Shown in pieces: positions 23,731-27,874 of a stretch of DNA of 27,874 bases. The stretch covers positions 1 through 27,874 of the forward strand of contig CAZYGG010000050.1 of NCBI GenBank assembly GCA_964647585.1, written 5' to 3'. The stretch is from CAJINA01 sp964647585. GTDB lineage: Bacteria > Desulfobacterota > Desulfobacteria > Desulfobacterales > CAJINA01. Numbering within the stretch: position 1 is the first letter of the stretch; each line of letters begins with the position of its first letter. Position numbers and translations under genes: made by a program. Below the pieces are notes generated by a model. It worked only from the letters and a program-made list of their open reading frames with translations, made no database searches and was not told the origin of the DNA.

Positions 23731-25038
23731 TTACGCGTAGAAGTATTTTTTTATAATGGCGTCCAGTTCTTTTTTTAGATTGTCGTCTTCCCGGCCGGCA
23801 TAGCGGTCATATAAGGACCGGGACATGGTTTCGAAAGCGTCCACAAAGTCCGGATCAAAGTGGCTGCCGCTGCCGCTTTTCAGGATATCCATTGTTTTCT
23901 CGTATGATAACGGATCTTTATAGGGGCGTTGGGAGGTGAGGGCGTCGAAAACATCCGCGTTGGCAAAAATCCGCGCGGTTGCCGGTATCTGGTCGCCGGC
24001 CAGCCCGCGGGCGTACCCGCTGCCGTCATATTTTTCATGGTGGCAGCCCACAATATCCATGCCGTCCTTGATCCACTCGGCCTTGTCCACGATGTCCAGC
24101 CCTAGGGGCACATGCGTTTGCATAACCGTGAATTCATTGTCGGTGAGGCGGCCGGGCTTGTGCAGGATGCCGTCTTCAATACCAATCTTGCCGACGTCAT
24201 GGAGAAAGGCGCCTTTGATCAGGCGCTGGATGGTATCGGCGGACAGCCCCAGGCGTTCGGCCAGTTTTACGGAAATAATGGAGACCCGGTAGTTGTGGGC
24301 ATCGGTATCGCTGTCTCTTTTAGCAATGGCATTGCCCAATACCGTGAGGATTTCCAGGTTGGCATCGAAAAGCTTGGCTGACAGAGAGGATACCTGATTC
24401 AGCAGGGTAATGACAACCGGGTAGATCAGGGCGGTGGTCAGGATTACAATGGCCACGGCCGCCAGTGCCAGCCTGAGAGCCCGGGTCCGAATGGCGGACA
24501 TGGTTTCTTCCGCTACAGCGAAAACTGTTTCTCCGAACGCGGCTTTCTCCCCTTCCTCATTATACAGGGGGGCGATGATTTGTATGTGGGGGCTGTGGTT
24601 CAGTTCACTGATGTCAAATGCCATTTTCCCATGGGGCGCCGCCGCCTCACTGATTCGTCCGGTAATGGCTTTTAACAGTTCGGCATTCTCATAGGTGTCA
24701 TCCTTAACCATTGCCACCGGTTGCCCGTCCAGATTGTAAATGGCGATCCAGACGTATTGTCCGAGCCGGATAACTTCACGCCGGCTTAAAATATCAATAA
24801 GTTCCTTTTCTATCGCCCAGGGGTTCAAGTTTGCAGGAGTGTTGAGCAAATGGCGGATCTGGTTGTTTATACGTTTAAAGCCGTTTTCTGTCTTTAACAG
24901 AATGGATTGGTCTATCCGGTCCTTTTCCACCTGCCAGATGATAACTCCGCAAAGCAGGGCGATGAAAAGCCCCATGAGGCTGATCCGGAAAACAAGTTTC
25001 CTGTGAATTGTTGCAGGGGTGATGTTATTCATATGCAA
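23731..25038 (-). CDS. Membrane HD-GYP domain protein (putative cyclic-di-GMP phosphodiesterase)
   Basis: This 435-residue protein has an N-terminal transmembrane helix (about 18-36), a roughly 150-residue extracytoplasmic sensor region and a second helix (about 188-213). The cytoplasmic HD-GYP domain follows: AFLHDVGKIGIEDGILHKPG with H280-D281, HVPLG, then HHEKYDGSGYARGLAGDQIP (333-352) and ANADVFDALTSQRPYK. The GYP position reads GYA (family GYP/GYPxGL), a minor change. It would hydrolyse c-di-GMP in response to an outside signal. The ATG at 25038 sits only 2 bp from the end of a family I repeat and no ribosome-binding site is visible. The Met two codons later does not improve this. Confidence 0.9.
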   Translation of the reverse strand: MHMNNITPATIHRKLVFRISLMGLFIALLCGVIIWQVEKDRIDQSILLKTENGFKRINNQIRHLLNTPANLNPWAIEKELIDILSRREVIRLGQYVWIAIYNLDGQPVAMVKDDTYENAELLKAITGRISEAAAPHGKMAFDISELNHSPHIQIIAPLYNEEGEKAAFGETVFAVAEETMSAIRTRALRLALAAVAIVILTTALIYPVVITLLNQVSSLSAKLFDANLEILTVLGNAIAKRDSDTDAHNYRVSIISVKLAERLGLSADTIQRLIKGAFLHDVGKIGIEDGILHKPGRLTDNEFTVMQTHVPLGLDIVDKAEWIKDGMDIVGCHHEKYDGSGYARGLAGDQIPATARIFANADVFDALTSQRPYKDPLSYEKTMDILKSGSGSHFDPDFVDAFETMSRSLYDRYAGREDDNLKKELDAIIKKYFYA

Positions 25039-25040
25039 TT

Positions 25041-25234
25041 ATACCGATTGTCACAAATACGTTCCGTTATTTTGTCACTCTGAGCGTAGTGAAGAGTCTC
25101 TCCCACATGCCAAGGTTATCTTTCATCGTAAGGGATTCTTCTGCGCCTGCCGGGCGTAGCCATTGGCGAAGACTGGTTTCACTCCTCAGAATGACAGGAT
25201 GGATCAATCGGAACATATATTTGGAAATGGCTAT
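25041..25234 (+). repeat. MITE-like element, family I, long form
   Basis: This 194-bp copy starts ATACCGATTGTCACAAATAC and ends at GGAAATGGCTAT. It carries the extra segment containing GCCGGGCGTAGCCATTGGCG that is shared with the inverted copy at 13391-13574 and absent from the two short copies. It exactly fills the gap between the PMM/PGM stop (25240) and the HD-GYP start (25038), both read on the minus strand, so it supplies the whole leader of the HD-GYP gene. Confidence 0.85.
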
Positions 25235-25239
25235 AGTGC

Positions 25240-26595
25240 TCAGGCTACCGCTTGCTTCACCTCCTCAAGAACCGTTTCCACAAGGGTTCTGATTTCAGCC
25301 AGCCGGGCCGCGGTCATGGCTTCAAAACGGAGCACCAGGGCCGGTTGGGTATTGGAGGCCCTGACCAGGCCCCAACCGTCGTCGAAGAGGACCCGGACCC
25401 CATCGATGTCAATCACATTGTACGCTTTGCGGAAGTAATCGGTTACCTTGGCGACAACTTTGAATTTGACCTTGTCCGGGCACTCCACCCTGATTTCGGG
25501 CGTGGTTACCGTCCGGGGCACGTCTGCAAGCAAGGCGGACAGATTTTTACCGGAATCGGCCAGGATCTCCAGCAGGCGACAGGACGCGTAGGTGGCGTCG
25601 TCAAACCCGAAGTAACGGTCCGCAAAAAACATGTGGCCGCTCATCTCGCCGGCCAGTTCGGCCTTTTCGGCCTTCATCTTCTTTTTTATCAGGGAGTGGC
25701 CGGTTTTCCACATAATGGCCCGGCCGCCGTGTTTTTCAATGTCATCATACAGGGTTTTGGAGCATTTTACTTCGGAAATAAAGGTGGCCCCGGGTTTGCG
25801 GGATAGAATTTCCCGGGCAAACAGGATCAACAATTTGTCACCATAGATGATCTCGCCGTTTTCATCCACCACACCGATCCGGTCGCCATCACCGTCATAG
25901 CCGATGCCGATGTCGAGTTTTTCCTTTCGGACCAGTTCGATAAGGTCCTGCATATTCTTCAAAACGGTGGGGTCCGCCTCGTGGTTTGGAAACGTACCGT
26001 CCATTTCACAATAGAGGTCGTGTACGTCGCAACCCAGTTTCTTAAGAATCGGTACCGCCACCGGGCCGGCTGTGCCGTTGCCCGCATCGACGCCGACTTT
26101 CAGGGGCCGGGAGATATTGATGTTCCCGGTTACATGCGCCGTATACGGGGTGAGGACATCCTCACTTGACTGGGCCCCCGCACCGGATGCAAAGGTTTCG
26201 GCTTTGATAATTTCAAGGATCTCCTGGATCTGCTGGCCATGGATCGATGCCAGTCCCAAACACATCTTGAAACCGTTGTATTCGCCTGGATTGTGGCTGG
26301 CCGTGACCATGACCCCGCCATCCATTTTCAAATGCTGGATGGAAAAATAGAGAACCGGCGTCGGGCAGACCCCGATATCGGTGACATCGCAGCCGGTAGC
26401 CCGCAGCCCTGTGATCAATTGTTCCGTATAGGCGTCGGAAGTTGTCCGGCAGTCGCGCCCCACCGTTATTGCCCGGGCCCCGTTCTGCCGCAGGAACGTG
26501 CCGATGCCTTTTCCAATGAGCAGCACATCCGCCTCTGTCATGTCCTGGCCCGCAATGCCACGGATATCATATTCTCTGAACATTTCGTGATTCAT
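25240..26595 (-). CDS. Phosphomannomutase/phosphoglucomutase (alpha-D-phosphohexomutase)
   Basis: This 451-residue cytoplasmic enzyme interconverts the 1- and 6-phosphates of mannose or glucose for nucleotide-sugar supply. It has FREYDIRGIAG at the N-terminus, the phosphoserine loop VTASHNPGEYNGFK (S100) and the Mg site GYDGDGDRIGV (D234, D236, D238). The sugar loop GEMSGHMFF (316-324) has the bifunctional PMM/PGM type sequence. The C-terminal phosphate-binding loop reads VRASNTQPALVLRFEA. The length matches AlgC/ManB proteins. AAGGAG 6 nt upstream of the ATG is a strong ribosome-binding site. It serves exopolysaccharide, LPS or glycogen metabolism and stands on the same strand as uppP, separated from it by a family II repeat. 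Confidence 0.93.
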   Translation of the reverse strand: MNHEMFREYDIRGIAGQDMTEADVLLIGKGIGTFLRQNGARAITVGRDCRTTSDAYTEQLITGLRATGCDVTDIGVCPTPVLYFSIQHLKMDGGVMVTASHNPGEYNGFKMCLGLASIHGQQIQEILEIIKAETFASGAGAQSSEDVLTPYTAHVTGNINISRPLKVGVDAGNGTAGPVAVPILKKLGCDVHDLYCEMDGTFPNHEADPTVLKNMQDLIELVRKEKLDIGIGYDGDGDRIGVVDENGEIIYGDKLLILFAREILSRKPGATFISEVKCSKTLYDDIEKHGGRAIMWKTGHSLIKKKMKAEKAELAGEMSGHMFFADRYFGFDDATYASCRLLEILADSGKNLSALLADVPRTVTTPEIRVECPDKVKFKVVAKVTDYFRKAYNVIDIDGVRVLFDDGWGLVRASNTQPALVLRFEAMTAARLAEIRTLVETVLEEVKQAVA

Positions 26596-26684
26596 GGTGA
26601 ACTCCTTATGGTGTAGGTAGCTCTTGTTGTGTCTTAAGTCCCGTATTTAATAACGCTGCGACTCTGGCGTTTTTAAGTACCTAA

Positions 26685-26895
26685 AAATCCGAAATCCGGA
26701 ATGTTCTCAAGGCGAACGCCGCAATATCGAAATTAGAAACAATAAAGCAAATCATAATGACCGAAAAAATCAAACAAAACCTATTATTACAGTCGGTAAG
26801 CACCTGTTTCTGTCATTTGGCCATTTGAATTTTGAATTTGTTTGCGGCGTTCGCCTTGAAAACATTCCGGATTCCGTGTTTTGTGTTTCGGATTT
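26685..26895. repeat. MITE-like palindromic element, family II, copy 2
   Basis: The left end AAATCCGAAATCCGGAATGT and the CAAGGCGAACGCCGCAA segment are matched in inverse at the right end by TTGCGGCGTTCGCCTTG, AACATTCCGGATTCCG and TTCGGATTT, giving long near-perfect arms around an AT-rich core. The left half is almost identical to copy 1 at 3415-3604. It lies between the uppP stop and the PMM/PGM start. Confidence 0.82.
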
Positions 26896-26974
26896 AGTTG
26901 CCGCATAAATCCATGATCGGACAACCAGTTTGGTTTTTCTATATCTATCTAGGCTTGTCTCGGGTACCCTGTAC

Positions 26975-27799
26975 TTACATACTGGCAATCAGGGCCAGGC
27001 ATCCCAGAACCGCGCAATAAGGTGCAAAAAAGTGCAGGCGTCCCCGGCGGACCATCCAGACGAGCAATTTTAAGGACGCGTATCCCACTATACACGAAAC
27101 CAGGGTGCCGGTTGCGATAATCGTTGTTGGCAGGCTGTTGTGACCCAGCAGGTCTCCGGCCCCCAGCAGACCGGCACCCGCCACGGCCGGGATGGACAAC
27201 AAAAATGAGAAGCGGGCCGCGGTTTCACGGTCGAGCCCCAGAAACAGACCGGCCGCGATGGTTGAACCGGAGCGGGAAATACCCGGGATGATGGCCAGCC
27301 CCTGTACAATACCGATGGTAAAACTGTTTTTTACCGTAAACCGTCGGATGCCGTGTCCTTCTCCCTGCAGCCCCCGGGTGCACCAGAGAATGATGCCGGT
27401 GATGATCAGGGTGACACCGACGATCGCCACCGATGAAAACAGGGTTTCGGCGATCCCCTTAAACAGCAGGCCCAGTATGGCAGTTGGTATGGAGCCTGTA
27501 ATGATCAGCAAGGCGATCCGGATCTCCCGGTCTTCCTTTAGCAGAACGCCGGCCGCCTGCCGGTCAGGCAGCACGGACAGCCATTTCACGAGTGCTTTTA
27601 GAATTCCAAGAATATCTTTAAAAAAATAGATCACCACCGCGAACAGGGTGCCCACATGGACGCTTATATCAAAGGCAAGCAGCGGCTCTTTTAATCCCAG
27701 CAGGTTCTGAAAAAGAACCAGATGCCCTGAACTGCTGACGGGTAGAAATTCTGTCAATCCCTGTACAATGCCAAGTATAACCGCTTCCGTCAGATTCAT
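26975..27799 (-). CDS. uppP: Undecaprenyl-diphosphatase UppP (BacA family)
   Basis: This 274-residue inner-membrane enzyme has several transmembrane helices. Both family active-site motifs are present: VQGLTEFLPVSSSGHLVLF near the N-terminus (with Q13/E17 of the (E/Q)xxxE motif and H26) and IIPGISRSGSTIAAGLFLGL in the second half. It removes a phosphate from undecaprenyl diphosphate to recycle the lipid carrier of peptidoglycan and polysaccharide synthesis; overexpression of homologues gives bacitracin resistance. The start at 27799 gives the usual full-length N-terminus, though the ribosome-binding site is weak. The last 75 bp of the window upstream of it hold nothing recognisable. Confidence 0.95.
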   Translation of the reverse strand: MNLTEAVILGIVQGLTEFLPVSSSGHLVLFQNLLGLKEPLLAFDISVHVGTLFAVVIYFFKDILGILKALVKWLSVLPDRQAAGVLLKEDREIRIALLIITGSIPTAILGLLFKGIAETLFSSVAIVGVTLIITGIILWCTRGLQGEGHGIRRFTVKNSFTIGIVQGLAIIPGISRSGSTIAAGLFLGLDRETAARFSFLLSIPAVAGAGLLGAGDLLGHNSLPTTIIATGTLVSCIVGYASLKLLVWMVRRGRLHFFAPYCAVLGCLALIASM

Positions 27800-27874
27800 A
27801 TGTGTATCCAGGTTGATTAGAAGCTATCTCAAAAAAGTCTTGGTCTCGGGCATAGCCTTCAGGCGACGACTGAT

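Overview
The window looks like chromosomal DNA of an anaerobic deltaproteobacterium (Desulfobacterota, perhaps a Desulfosarcina/Desulfobacter-like sulfate reducer). This is inferred from gene content: a 1455-residue fused BcrA/D-type CoA-dehydratase activase, a glutamate-synthase-type protein without its central FMN domain, an acyl-CoA dehydrogenase, HD-GYP signalling and many palindromic dispersed repeats. No rRNA, tRNA, CRISPR array or transposase gene was seen.

Layout. 2-2002 (+): 3' part of an amidotransferase/GXGXG protein of the glutamate synthase family. 2077-12219 (all -): class I aminotransferase, FAD-dependent amine oxidase, orphan multi-pass membrane protein, Cys-rich 116-residue protein, histone-deacetylase-family amidohydrolase with a tandem universal stress protein (18 bp apart), then a membrane-anchored metallo-beta-lactamase-fold protein behind an acyl-CoA dehydrogenase (45 bp apart). 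12502-16664 (all +): EamA exporter, HAD hydrolase, cupin, PhzF-family protein, epoxyqueuosine-reductase-like Fe-S protein. 16665-19053: an accessory islet with a tubulin-tyrosine-ligase-like ATP-grasp protein directly downstream of a small exported acidic protein, REP-type hairpins, and an AT-richer stretch with no recognised gene. 19054-27799 (all -): giant activase, HD-GYP protein, phosphomannomutase/phosphoglucomutase, undecaprenyl-diphosphatase.

How the genes work together. Most neighbours are metabolic singletons or pairs. Plausible units are Usp-HDAC, acyl-CoA dehydrogenase-MBL, and PMM/PGM with UppP (both serve envelope polysaccharide or peptidoglycan synthesis, though separated by a repeat). 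The most unusual pair is the small secreted protein plus TTL-like ligase at 16765-18217. The ligase keeps the TTL ATP-grasp signature, and the small protein ends in a glutamate-rich tail resembling the substrates of eukaryotic TTL/TTLL enzymes. This suggests, without proving, a bacterial tail-modification system.

The gaps between genes are crowded with miniature inverted-repeat elements of at least three families. Family I (long imperfect terminal inverted repeats ending in TGTCAYTCTGAG) has four copies plus a fragment. Family II (AAATCCGAAATCCGG ends) has two copies. A nested composite palindrome lies between the cupin and phzF-like genes. Several copies abut start codons or create spurious open frames.
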